Assembly (NCBI GenBank): GCA_046728075.1
Contig: JBKPDV010000297.1
Span: 1 to 18,240, forward strand
Direction of reading: 5' to 3'
DNA: 18,240 bases
DNA from: JBKPDV01 sp046728075
GTDB taxonomy: Bacteria > Acidobacteriota > Thermoanaerobaculia > UBA5066 > Gp7-AA6
This document shows, one piece after another, positions 6,925-14,209 of this stretch; the stretch's first letter is position 1; every line of letters starts with the position of its first letter. Below the pieces are notes generated by a model, which saw nothing but the letters and a program-made list of their open reading frames with translations, did not search any database and had not been told where the DNA came from. A program made the position numbers and the translations under genes.

Positions 6925-8688
6925 CTACGGCTTTTTTGGCACCTTCGCGATCCCGAGCTCCTGAAGCTGCTTGTCGTCGACCTCCGAGGGCGCCTTCATC
7001 ATCAGGTCGAGACCGGAGGTCGTCTTGGGAAAGGCGATGACGTCGCGGATGGACGTCGCCCCCGCGGCGAGCGCGCAGATCCTGTCCAGGCCGAGCGCCA
7101 TCCCCCCGTGCGGCGGGGCGCCATAGCGGAAGGCGTCGAGCAGGAAACCGAAACGGTGGCGGCCCTCCTCCTGCGAGATGCCGAGCAGTCGAAAGACCCG
7201 CTCCTGAATGTCCGCGCGGTGGATGCGGATCGATCCCGAGCCCAGCTCCGAGCCGTTCAAGACGACGTCGTAGGCCCGGGCGCGGACGGAGCCCGGATCG
7301 GTCTCGAGAAGCGGCAGATCTTCTTCGCGCGGCGACGTGAAGGGATGGTTCATCGGGTACCAGGTTCCCGACGCCTCCTCCCGGCCGACCAGCGGAAACT
7401 CGGTCACCCAGCAGAAGGCCCACTTGGAGGAGTCCACGAGCCCCTGCTCGCGCGCCACGTCGAGCCTCAACGCGCCGAGCGCGGCGGCGGAAACTTCTCT
7501 GGAAGCGGCCACGATGAGAAGCAGATCCCCGGCCGCGACTTGCCCCGCCGACAGAAGGCGGTCGAGAGACTCCTGTGAGAGGTTCTTCTTTGCCGGCGAA
7601 GAGATCTCCGCCTCCGCCCGCTTGATCCAGACCAGACCCTTCGCGCCGTGCTTCTTGGCCTCTTCCGCCAGCCCGTCCAGACGCTTTCGGGAGAAACCGC
7701 CGCCTCCCGGCACGCGCAACCCGCGCACCGCGCCGTTGCCCGCGAGCGCCTCCTCGAAAGGAGCAAACCCGCTCCCGGCCGCCGCGGCCGACAGGTCCGT
7801 CAGCGGCAATCCGAATCGCAGGTCCGGACGGTCGGTGCCGTAAGTCTCCAGCGCCTCCCGGTAGGTCAACCGGGGGAAGGGGCGCTTCGCCTCGACACCC
7901 ACGGCGGCGTAGGCCTCGGCCAGGAACCCCTCGACCGCCTCGAAGACGTCCTCCTCCGTCGGAAAAGACATCTCCAGATCGATCTGGGTGAACTCGTACT
8001 GGCGATCCGAACGCAGATCCTCGTCCCGAAAACAGCGCGCGATCTGAAAGTACCGTTCGAAGCCTGCCACCATCAGAAGCTGTTTGAAGATCTGCGGCGA
8101 TTGCGGCAGCGCGTAGAAGAGACCGGGGTTGATCCGTGAAGGAACCAGGAAGTCCCGCGCCCCCTCGGGCGTCGAGCGGGTCAGCAACGGCGTCTCGATC
8201 TCGAGAAAGCCGCGTTCGCGCAGGGCCTTTCGAATCCGCGCCGTCATCTCGTCGCGCAGCACCATGTTCTTCTGCATGACCGGCCGGCGCAGGTCGAGAT
8301 AGCGGTATTCCAGCCTCAGCTCTTCGGTCGCGTTGCTTCGGTCCTCGATGACGAAGGGAGGCGTTTCCGCGCGCGCGAGGAACTCGAGGCGGGTCGCGAG
8401 CAGCTCGACCTCTCCCGTCGCGGAGTCGGTGCGCCGCTGCCCCTCCCCGCGCAGGAGGACGTCTCCTTCGATCTCGACGACGTCCTCGCCGCGGGCCTCC
8501 GCCGCCCGGTCCACCGCGTCCGTCGGACAACGGGCGCGATCGAAGACGACCTGGGCCGTGCCGCTGCGGTCCCGGATCGTCAGGAAGATCAGCTCCCCCA
8601 GATCGCGGCGGCGGCCGACCCATCCCTGAAGCTTGACGCGCTGGCCGGCGTCGGCCGCGCGCAGGGAGCCGACGGGTGTGCGTTTCAT
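6925..8688 (-). CDS. aspS: Aspartyl-tRNA synthetase
   Basis: Class II aminoacyl-tRNA synthetase charging tRNA-Asp (587 aa, close to E. coli's 590). Order: N-terminal OB-fold anticodon-binding domain at about 1-105 (GWVGRRRDLGELIFLTIRDR), linker, catalytic core with motif 1 after EYRYLDLRRP, the flipping-loop region around TRSTPEGARDFLVPSR, motif 2 FRDEDLRSDRQYEFTQID at 220-237, a bacterial-type GAD insertion in the middle, and motif 3 GGMALGLDRI at 528-537. It is the bacterial type; whether it also charges tRNA-Asn cannot be told, since no gatCAB or asnS is in view. Its ATG overlaps the hisS stop (ATGA), so the two are translationally coupled. The 3' end runs into a REP-like element. Confidence 0.97.
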   Translation of the reverse strand: MKRTPVGSLRAADAGQRVKLQGWVGRRRDLGELIFLTIRDRSGTAQVVFDRARCPTDAVDRAAEARGEDVVEIEGDVLLRGEGQRRTDSATGEVELLATRLEFLARAETPPFVIEDRSNATEELRLEYRYLDLRRPVMQKNMVLRDEMTARIRKALRERGFLEIETPLLTRSTPEGARDFLVPSRINPGLFYALPQSPQIFKQLLMVAGFERYFQIARCFRDEDLRSDRQYEFTQIDLEMSFPTEEDVFEAVEGFLAEAYAAVGVEAKRPFPRLTYREALETYGTDRPDLRFGLPLTDLSAAAAGSGFAPFEEALAGNGAVRGLRVPGGGGFSRKRLDGLAEEAKKHGAKGLVWIKRAEAEISSPAKKNLSQESLDRLLSAGQVAAGDLLLIVAASREVSAAALGALRLDVAREQGLVDSSKWAFCWVTEFPLVGREEASGTWYPMNHPFTSPREEDLPLLETDPGSVRARAYDVVLNGSELGSGSIRIHRADIQERVFRLLGISQEEGRHRFGFLLDAFRYGAPPHGGMALGLDRICALAAGATSIRDVIAFPKTTSGLDLMMKAPSEVDDKQLQELGIAKVPKKP

Positions 8689-9968
8689 CGGTCGGATTCC
8701 GGAGGGAGGGAAGAGAGGTCCCTGCTCTCCTCGGCGCGTGTGGAGAGCGTCTTGATCTTCATGGTTCCCAGCGCCTCTTCTTCCGGCCCGAGAGAGACGA
8801 CCCGGACTTCGGAGGCGCGGAACGCGTAAGAGCCGGAAGCGTCTTCGAGAACTTGCGCCGCGCGCGCGAATCCGCGCTTGAACCCCCGACCGGTCAGGTC
8901 CGTATCCACGACGGCCTCGGGGCTGTGGCGGCGGATCCGCCGCGCGACCTTCAGGGCGTAGGGGACCTGCTCCTTCGAGAACGGAACGACGAAGAAGACG
9001 TCGCGCAAGGGGCGCGGATCGGCGGGCGCGACGTCGAGCAGCCGGTCCTCCCCGATCGCGAAGCCGATCGCCGGCATGTCGGGTCCCCCCAGATCCGCGA
9101 CCAGGTTGTCGTAGCGGCCTCCGCCCAGGATCGCGTCCTGCGCGCCGAGGTCGCGCGAGACGACCTCGAAGACGGTGACCGTGTAGTAGTCCAATCCCCG
9201 CACGAGGGACGCATCTTCGGTGAAGGGGATCTTCATCACGGAGAGCAGCTGCTTTAACCGCTCGTAGTGCGCCCGGGCGGTCTCGTCGAGGAACTCGCCG
9301 CTCTTCGGGGCGTCCTTCAGGATCTCGCGCGTCTTCACGTCCTTGGAATCGAAGAGCCGCAGAGGATTTTCCTGCAGCCTGCGGCGGTCGTCGTCTCCGA
9401 GCCGCTCGGCCTCGAGACTTGCGTGCGCGCGCACCGCTTCCGCGAAGCGCTGCCGCCCTTCTCGAGAAGGGACGGAGTTCAACGTGACCGAGAGATCCGA
9501 GAAGTTGAGACGCCGCAGGAAGTCGAACAGCATCGCGAGAAGCTCGGCGTCCGCCTCCGGGCCGGACACACCCAGGAGCTCGGCTCCGATCTGCCGGAAC
9601 TCCCGGTATCTTCCTTTCTGCGGCTGCTCATAGCGGAACTGCTCGCCGCAATACCAGAGCCGGATGGGACGTGCCATGTCCTGGAGTCCCCTTTCGACGA
9701 GCGCGCGGACGACGCCGGCTGTGTTTTCGGGGCGCATCGTCAAGGAGCGGCCCTTGCGGTCCGGAAACGTGTACATCTCCTTGTGGACGATGTCGGTCGT
9801 TTCGCCCACGGACCGAGCGAAGAGCTCCGTGGACTCGAGCACCGGCGTGCGGACCTCGCCGTAGCCATAGGAGGAGAAGACCGCGCGCGCAATCCCCTCG
9901 GCCGCGGCGAAGCGCTCGCTTTCGGGCGGCAGCAGGTCGCGGGTGCCCTTGACGGCGCGATATTTCAA
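8685..9968 (-). CDS. hisS: Histidyl-tRNA synthetase
   Basis: Class II synthetase charging tRNA-His (427 aa from the chosen start). The N terminus KYRAVKGTRDLLPPE is typical. Motif 2 FRYEQPQKGRYREFRQIG is at 111-128, the histidine-specific LVRGLDYYTVTVFE at about 255-268, GGGRYDNLV at 282-290, motif 3 around IGFAIGEDRL at 301-310, and the anticodon-binding domain from about 323. The start is most likely the TTG at 9968, which overlaps the stop of the gene before (TTGA) and gives the conserved N terminus; GTG at 9977 is an alternative. The open frame continues further upstream, but that part is antisense or out of frame with the neighbouring gene. It sits in the middle of a three-gene overlapping operon. 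Confidence 0.96.
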   Translation of the reverse strand: MKYRAVKGTRDLLPPESERFAAAEGIARAVFSSYGYGEVRTPVLESTELFARSVGETTDIVHKEMYTFPDRKGRSLTMRPENTAGVVRALVERGLQDMARPIRLWYCGEQFRYEQPQKGRYREFRQIGAELLGVSGPEADAELLAMLFDFLRRLNFSDLSVTLNSVPSREGRQRFAEAVRAHASLEAERLGDDDRRRLQENPLRLFDSKDVKTREILKDAPKSGEFLDETARAHYERLKQLLSVMKIPFTEDASLVRGLDYYTVTVFEVVSRDLGAQDAILGGGRYDNLVADLGGPDMPAIGFAIGEDRLLDVAPADPRPLRDVFFVVPFSKEQVPYALKVARRIRRHSPEAVVDTDLTGRGFKRGFARAAQVLEDASGSYAFRASEVRVVSLGPEEEALGTMKIKTLSTRAEESRDLSSLPPESDR

Positions 9969-10498
9969 CGCGCCCACTTCCCTTCGACGCGGAAGTACTC
10001 CTGCTTGTAGACAAGGTAGTTCAAGTGGAAGTGCTTCAAGTCTTCCACCTCGGCCTCCGAAAGCTGCCGGGCCAGTTGCGCTGGGGCGCCCAGCCACAGC
10101 GTACGCGCGGGCACGACCGTCCGCGGTGTGACGAGAGCGCCGGCCCCCACGAAGGCAGACTCGCCGATCTCGGCCCCGTCCAGGACCGTTGCGCGGATTC
10201 CGATCAGGGCACCGCGCCGGACGGTCGCTCCATGGACGACGGCGCCGTGGCCGAGCGTCACTTCCTCCTCGAGCACCGTCGGATGCGTTCCCTGCGTGAC
10301 GTGGATCGCGCAGTTGTCCTGAATGTTGGTCCGCGCGCCGATGCGGATGAAGTGGCAGTCTCCGCGGACGACGGAGTTGAACCAGATCGAGACGTCGTCG
10401 GCCAGGACGACGTCTCCGATCACCGACGCCGTGGGCGCGAGATAAATGCGCTCCCCCAGCTGAGGCTTCTTTCCGCCGTATTCGATCAGGAGTCCCAT
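9965..10498 (-). CDS. Gamma-carbonic-anhydrase-like hexapeptide protein
   Basis: Left-handed beta-helix protein of 177 aa in the gamma carbonic anhydrase/YrdA/PaaY group. Hexapeptide turns run from about residue 20 to 140. The three zinc-binding histidines of the family are in place: H66 (CAIHV), H84 (TLGH) and H89 (VVHG). GDVVLADDVSIWFNSVVRGD is the usual N-terminal signature, and a C-terminal helix (about 147-165) packs on the trimer. Some members hydrate CO2, others are thioesterases or of unknown role, so activity is not assigned. ATG 10498 is used; a TTG four codons upstream is the alternative. No Shine-Dalgarno sequence is present, and a possible promoter lies so close that the mRNA may be almost leaderless. 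It is the first gene of the hisS-aspS operon. Confidence 0.88.
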   Translation of the reverse strand: MGLLIEYGGKKPQLGERIYLAPTASVIGDVVLADDVSIWFNSVVRGDCHFIRIGARTNIQDNCAIHVTQGTHPTVLEEEVTLGHGAVVHGATVRRGALIGIRATVLDGAEIGESAFVGAGALVTPRTVVPARTLWLGAPAQLARQLSEAEVEDLKHFHLNYLVYKQEYFRVEGKWAR

Positions 10499-10508
10499 GA
10501 GGCAACGC

Positions 10509-10537
10509 AATCTATCGGTTCAAAGTTGAAAGTTCAA
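10509..10537 (-). promoter_or_regulatory. Possible sigma-70-type promoter of the carbonic anhydrase-like/hisS/aspS operon
   Basis: On the minus strand TTGAAC (10537-10532), a 17-bp spacer and TAGATT (10514-10509) match 4 of 6 bases of each consensus. The -35 box lies inside the TTCAAAG repeat array. Initiation would fall about 4 nt before the ATG, which fits the lack of a ribosome site. Short matches of this quality can occur by chance. Confidence 0.3.
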
Positions 10538-10546
10538 AGTTCCCGG
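10519..10546. repeat. Short single-arm heptamer array
   Basis: Units TTCAAAG, TTGAAAG, TTCAAAG and TTCCCGG follow each other in the gap between tsaC and the carbonic-anhydrase-like gene. No inverted second arm is present; instead a GC-rich palindrome (GCCGGC-C-GCCGGC type, about 10549-10562) follows. Confidence 0.75.
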
Positions 10547-10566
10547 GCGCCGGCCGCCGGCTGTTC

Positions 10567-11172
10567 TTAGACACCCAGCCAGGAATGAGCCCCCTCTCGC
10601 AGGACGACAGGCGGTTCCCGTGTCGCATCGAGCACGGTGGAGGAGGGACCGCCTGGCGTCGTTCCTCCATCCACGAGCAGGTCGATCGACCCGGCGAATG
10701 CCCTCTCGAGGGAGTCCGGGTCGTCCAGAGGAGGCTCTCCCGAGCGATTCGCGCTCGTGCCCGTGAGCGGCCCGAGGGCGACGAGCAGATCTCGCAAGGG
10801 GGCCGAGGCAGGAAGACGCACGCCCAGGGTCCGCGCTCCCCGCGACGCGGGCAGCGGCGCCCGAACGGGAAGAATCACGGTCAAAGCGGCGGGCCAGATC
10901 CGAAAATATCGATCGAGGTCTTTGCTCCTGGCGTCGATTCCGAGCCGGTCGAGCTGGCTGCGCTCACCAATGAGAACCGGGAGGGGCTTTTCGTCGTCGC
11001 GACGCTTTGCCGCAAAGATCCGCCCGACCCCCGGTTCGCTGGACGGATCTGCCGCCAGGCCGTAGTGGGTCTCCGTGGGGATCGCGAGGAGGCCGCCCGA
11101 GGTCAGGAGCCCGCGCACGCGAGAGAGCTCCTCCGGAGAGGCGAGCAGCTGATCGATCGAGATGCGGCGCAA
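10567..11172 (-). CDS. tsaC: L-threonylcarbamoyladenylate synthase (Sua5/YciO/YrdC family)
   Basis: Makes threonylcarbamoyl-AMP from threonine, bicarbonate and ATP, the first step of the t6A modification of ANN-decoding tRNAs. The 201-aa protein is a single YrdC domain, the TsaC form without the extra Sua5 domain. Motifs: PTET at 32-35, YGLAAD at 37-42, KRRDDEKP at 56-63 (the family's K.R...KP), WPAALTVIL at 93-101, VRLP at 118-121, TGTSAN at 137-142 and SSTVLD at 177-182. PTETHYGL has His where Val is usual. The protein has no internal methionine, so the TTG at 11172 is the best start; CTG at 11190 is possible. No Shine-Dalgarno sequence is seen. It stands between two repeat arrays and is probably transcribed alone or with thiF. 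Confidence 0.92.
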   Translation of the reverse strand: MRRISIDQLLASPEELSRVRGLLTSGGLLAIPTETHYGLAADPSSEPGVGRIFAAKRRDDEKPLPVLIGERSQLDRLGIDARSKDLDRYFRIWPAALTVILPVRAPLPASRGARTLGVRLPASAPLRDLLVALGPLTGTSANRSGEPPLDDPDSLERAFAGSIDLLVDGGTTPGGPSSTVLDATREPPVVLREGAHSWLGV

Positions 11173-11189
11173 CTTGGGGAGTGTATCCA

Positions 11190-11304
11190 GACTGAGGACT
11201 GAGGACCGAGGACTGAGGACTCAAGAGGCTTCAGCTCGAAGAAGTCTTCCTGAGACCCAAGCCAGTCGAGTCCTCAGTCCGCAGTACTCAGTCCGCAGTC
11301 GGGT
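11190..11304. repeat. Inverted heptamer array between thiF-like gene and tsaC
   Basis: Left arm 11190-11224 has GACTGAG, GACTGAG, GACCGAG, GACTGAG, GACTCAA. Right arm 11270-11304 has GTCCTCA, GTCCGCA, GTACTCA, GTCCGCA, GTCGGGT. Bases 11191-11222 can pair with 11268-11299, 32 positions with only a few mismatches, around a 45-nt centre. It starts 18 bp before the tsaC start and ends 4 bp from the stop of the upstream gene. Confidence 0.9.
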
Positions 11305-11308
11305 TCGG

Positions 11309-12337
11309 TCAACCCCCGATATACCGGTCGTAAAGCCCTCTGGCGCGGCCCACGTCGCCCGTGCCGCGCACGACGCACCTTCCATCCGAGAAGATCGTCA
11401 GTGAGACATCCTCGAGGTCGGCCGACAAGAGATGTTCGGATCGCCGAATGCGGCCCACCAGCGCCAGGCGAGCTTCCAGAGCGTCGAAGTTCGGGCGCTG
11501 GCGGCCCGCAGGCGCCACTTGCACGGAGTGCCGCCCGCAGAGCTTGACGACTTCGCTGGCGCCCTCCCCGTCGAGTGCGGGAAAGGCGCTCCCGGCGCAA
11601 ACCTCGCAGGACGAACGCGGGCGGGTCTGTTCGAAGAGCCGGCGAGCCTGAAGCCCCGCGTTCCACACCGAGAGCAGGATCACGCCTCGGGAGGACTTCT
11701 CTCCCGTGGCCAGCCGCAGCGCCTCTGTCATTCCGACCGATGCGACCAGAGCGGGAAGGGTCGGAACGACCCCGACTGTGTCGCAGGTGGGACCCGATCC
11801 TGCCGGAGGCAGCGCCTCGAGGTAGCACCTCAGACAGGGGGTCTCTCCGGGAACGGAAGCCGCAACCAGCCCTTCCTGGCCGACGCACGCGGCATAAATC
11901 GAGGGCACCCCGAGAGCTCGCGCCGCATCCGAGGCGAGCAGGCGCGTCTCGAAATTGTCGGATCCGTCGAACACGAGGTCGTGGCCGGCGAGAAGCTCGC
12001 GGGCATTCCTGTGTTCCAGGTCCACGATCCGGGCGGTGACCGCGAGGCCGGGCGCGATCGCGGACAATCGACGTGCCGCGGCATCGGCCTTCGGCGCGAC
12101 CCTTGCGGCGTCCTCCGAGTCGAAGAGGAATTGGCGCGAGAGGTTCGAGTCTTCGACGACGTCCCGGTCGATGACCGTCATCCGCCCGACTCCGGCGCGG
12201 GCCGCGATCTCGGCCGCCGCTGAGCCGACGGCGCCGATTCCCACGAAGGCGATCGAATAGGAACCGATGCGCCGCTGGCCCGCCTCCCCGATGCCGGGGA
12301 AAAGGATGGACCTCGAGTAACGATTGTTGGTGTCCAT
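11309..12337 (-). CDS. ThiF/MoeB-family adenylyltransferase with C-terminal extension
   Basis: E1-like enzyme (342 aa) expected to adenylate the C-terminal glycine of a small sulfur-carrier protein (ThiS or MoaD type) for thiamine or molybdopterin synthesis. Seen: RYSRSILFPGIGEAGQ at 6-20, nucleotide loop GIGAVG at 33-38, SNLSRQ at 64-69, K83, FDGSDNFETR at 123-132, zinc cysteines C168/C171 and C244/C247, and C185 in the CDTVGV segment that aligns with the catalytic cysteine region of ThiF. After the last zinc pair comes a separate domain (about 255-342: KLCGRHSVQV, then SDGRCVVRGTGDVGRARGLYDRYIG), as in Bacillus-type ThiF/MoeB proteins. No thiS, thiG, moaD or moeA is adjacent, so the pathway is open. 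ATG 12337 was chosen because the 15 bp up to the earlier ATG at 12352 are repeat sequence. Confidence 0.88.
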   Translation of the reverse strand: MDTNNRYSRSILFPGIGEAGQRRIGSYSIAFVGIGAVGSAAAEIAARAGVGRMTVIDRDVVEDSNLSRQFLFDSEDAARVAPKADAAARRLSAIAPGLAVTARIVDLEHRNARELLAGHDLVFDGSDNFETRLLASDAARALGVPSIYAACVGQEGLVAASVPGETPCLRCYLEALPPAGSGPTCDTVGVVPTLPALVASVGMTEALRLATGEKSSRGVILLSVWNAGLQARRLFEQTRPRSSCEVCAGSAFPALDGEGASEVVKLCGRHSVQVAPAGRQRPNFDALEARLALVGRIRRSEHLLSADLEDVSLTIFSDGRCVVRGTGDVGRARGLYDRYIGG

Positions 12338-12341
12338 GACC

Positions 12342-12441
12342 AATCGGTTCATCTGCTCATCGGTTCATCGGTTCATTTGCCCCGGACAAGTCTTTCACGA
12401 CGAAATCGACCGATGGACCGATGAATCCGATGGACCGATTC
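12342..12441. repeat. Inverted octamer array between recN and thiF-like gene
   Basis: The left arm has 8-bp units: ATCGGTTC (12343-12350), ATCTGCTC, ATCGGTTC, ATCGGTTC. The right arm 12408-12440 has GACCGATG, GACCGATG, AATCCGATG (9 bp), GACCGATT, the inverse of the same motif. This is the only array here with period 8. It lies between the recN stop and the thiF-like start and may supply the leader of the thiF-like mRNA. Confidence 0.88.
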
Positions 12442-12445
12442 TTTC

Positions 12446-14110
12446 TCATTCGGCAGCCGCGTCGAGCAGCGCACGCGCGTGCTTGATTGCCGTCTCCGGT
12501 ACCTTCTCGCCGGCCAGCATTCTCGCAATCTCCGCGACCCGGTCCGCCCCGGTCAGCTCCCGCACGGCGGCGACCGTTCGTCCCCGGCGCTCGCTCTTCT
12601 CCGCACGGAAATGGCGGGTGGCCAACGCGGCGATTTGCGGCACGTGTGTGACACAGAGCACCTGGTCGTGCCGTGCGAGCAGGCGCAGCTTCCGGCCGAC
12701 AACTTCTGCGGTTCGTCCCCCGATTCCGGCGTCGACCTCGTCGAAGATGAGCGTGCGTCCTCCTCCCGTCTTGCCCGCTGCGACGGAGCGGATCGCGAGT
12801 TGCAGCCTCGAGAGCTCGCCTCCCGAAGCAATCCTCTCGAGCGGTTTCTCGGCCTCGCCGGGATTGGGCGCGAAGAGCAGGGCCGCCGTTTCGAGGCCGT
12901 CCGGCCGCGGGGATTCCTCGACCGGAGTGAGCGCCACCCGTAGCTTCGCCTTCTCCATCGCGAGGCCGGCCAGCTCCTTCTGGATCGCCGTCGAGAAGCG
13001 GGGCGCCGCGGCTTCCCTTTTCTTCGAGAGCGTTCGGGCCGCCGCGAGATAGATCTCTTTCGCGCGCGCCTCCTCCGCCCGCCGGCGCTCGAGGGCGTCC
13101 TCGAAGTTGGAAAGCTCGTCTCCTTCGGCCCGGAGCCTCCCGAGCAGCTCCAACGCCTCGGCCGGCGAGACCCCGTACTTGCGCTTTAAACGGGCGAGCT
13201 TCTCGAGTCTCGTCTCGATCGCTGTCAGCCGCTCCGGGTCGCTCTCGACGCAGGCGGCCCCATCGCGCGCCAGGGCTGCCAGATCCGCGATGCGTCGCTT
13301 GAGCTCTTGCGCCTCCTCGAGCCCCGCCCGTTCTCGTGGATCGATCGAGGCGAGCTCCGAAAACGCCCGGACCGTCTCCCCGAGCCGATCCGCCGCCGAG
13401 CCCTCCCCTTCCGACAGAGCCTCGAGGGCAGCCTGACCGGCGCGCCGGATTCGGTCGGCGTGGAGGAGGCGGTCCCGCTCGGCGGTGATCTCTTCCTGCT
13501 CTCGGCCGTCCGGAGCGGCCTCCTCGATCTCCCGGATCTGGAACCGGATCGTGTCGAGGCGCGCCACGCGGTCGCGCCGCGACTGCTCGAGGGACTCGAG
13601 CGCCTCCCGGGCCGCCCCCCAGGCACGCGCAGAATCCGCGGTGGCCTGCCGCGGCCCGTCGGCGCTTGCGAAGGCGTCGAGCAGATCGACGGCGGCGTGC
13701 CGGTCGGCCAGCTCCTGCTCGGAGTTCTGACCCTGGATGGCCAGGAGCCGTTCACCCAGCCGGGCCAGCGTGCGGACGGGCGCCGGCTCGTCCTCGATGA
13801 AGGCGCGTCCTCGTCCGTCGGCCGAGAATTCCCTCCGCACCAGGATCGTCGACGAAACCGGGAGGCCCGCTTCCTCCAGCACCGCGCGGGACGCGCCGTC
13901 GATGTCGAACTCGGCCGCGACGAGGAGCTTCTCGGCCCCTTCGCGCACGAGCTCGGACGAGCCCCTCCCTCCTGCCAGGAGCGTCAGGGCGTCAACGAGG
14001 ATCGACTTGCCCGCGCCGGTCTCCCCGGTGATCACCGTCAGGCCTTCCGAGAGCTCGAGCGTCAGATCCTCGACGATGGCCAGGTTCTTTACCGTGAGGC
14101 GGCGGAGCAC
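12446..14110 (-). CDS. recN: DNA repair protein RecN
   Basis: SMC-like ATPase (554 aa, normal length) acting in recombinational repair of double-strand breaks; it holds DNA ends or sister strands together. Walker A GETGAGKS at 29-36 and the N-terminal LTVKNLAIVEDLTLELSEGL form the first half of the ATPase head. The QGQNSEQELADRHAAVDLLD region leads into two long charged helices (about 165-370) that form the short coiled coil. The C-terminal half of the head has signature SGGELSRLQLAIRS at about 429-442, Walker B LIFDEVDAGIGG at about 454-465 and VTHVPQIAA near 487-495. The start is GTG at 14110, giving the family-typical N terminus; no Shine-Dalgarno sequence or LexA-like box is obvious, the leader being the heptamer array. 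Confidence 0.96.
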   Translation of the reverse strand: MLRRLTVKNLAIVEDLTLELSEGLTVITGETGAGKSILVDALTLLAGGRGSSELVREGAEKLLVAAEFDIDGASRAVLEEAGLPVSSTILVRREFSADGRGRAFIEDEPAPVRTLARLGERLLAIQGQNSEQELADRHAAVDLLDAFASADGPRQATADSARAWGAAREALESLEQSRRDRVARLDTIRFQIREIEEAAPDGREQEEITAERDRLLHADRIRRAGQAALEALSEGEGSAADRLGETVRAFSELASIDPRERAGLEEAQELKRRIADLAALARDGAACVESDPERLTAIETRLEKLARLKRKYGVSPAEALELLGRLRAEGDELSNFEDALERRRAEEARAKEIYLAAARTLSKKREAAAPRFSTAIQKELAGLAMEKAKLRVALTPVEESPRPDGLETAALLFAPNPGEAEKPLERIASGGELSRLQLAIRSVAAGKTGGGRTLIFDEVDAGIGGRTAEVVGRKLRLLARHDQVLCVTHVPQIAALATRHFRAEKSERRGRTVAAVRELTGADRVAEIARMLAGEKVPETAIKHARALLDAAAE

Positions 14111-14118
14111 GCGGAGAA

Positions 14119-14201
14119 AGCTATCAGCTATCAGCTGTCAGCTTTCAGCTTCGAACCACGGATTATGTCCGACTGATAGCTGAGAGCTGAAAGCTGAAAG
14201 C
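14119..14201. repeat. Inverted heptamer array between HAD gene and recN
   Basis: Left arm: AGCTATC, AGCTATC, AGCTGTC, AGCTTTC, AGCTTCG (14119-14153). Right arm: TGATAGC, TGAGAGC, TGAAAGC, TGAAAGC (14174-14201). The arms are reverse complements with about one mismatch per unit. The same unit family recurs at 14841 and 17477. Confidence 0.9.
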
Positions 14202-14209
14202 TTCGTTAC

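Noticed and set aside
11190..11304. Miniature insertion sequence (MITE) with target duplication
   Set aside because: No flanking direct repeat was seen and the arms are made of tandem units rather than unique terminal sequence.
14119..14201. CRISPR-like array
   Set aside because: Units are 7 bp with no spacers, arranged as inverted arms, and no cas gene is near.
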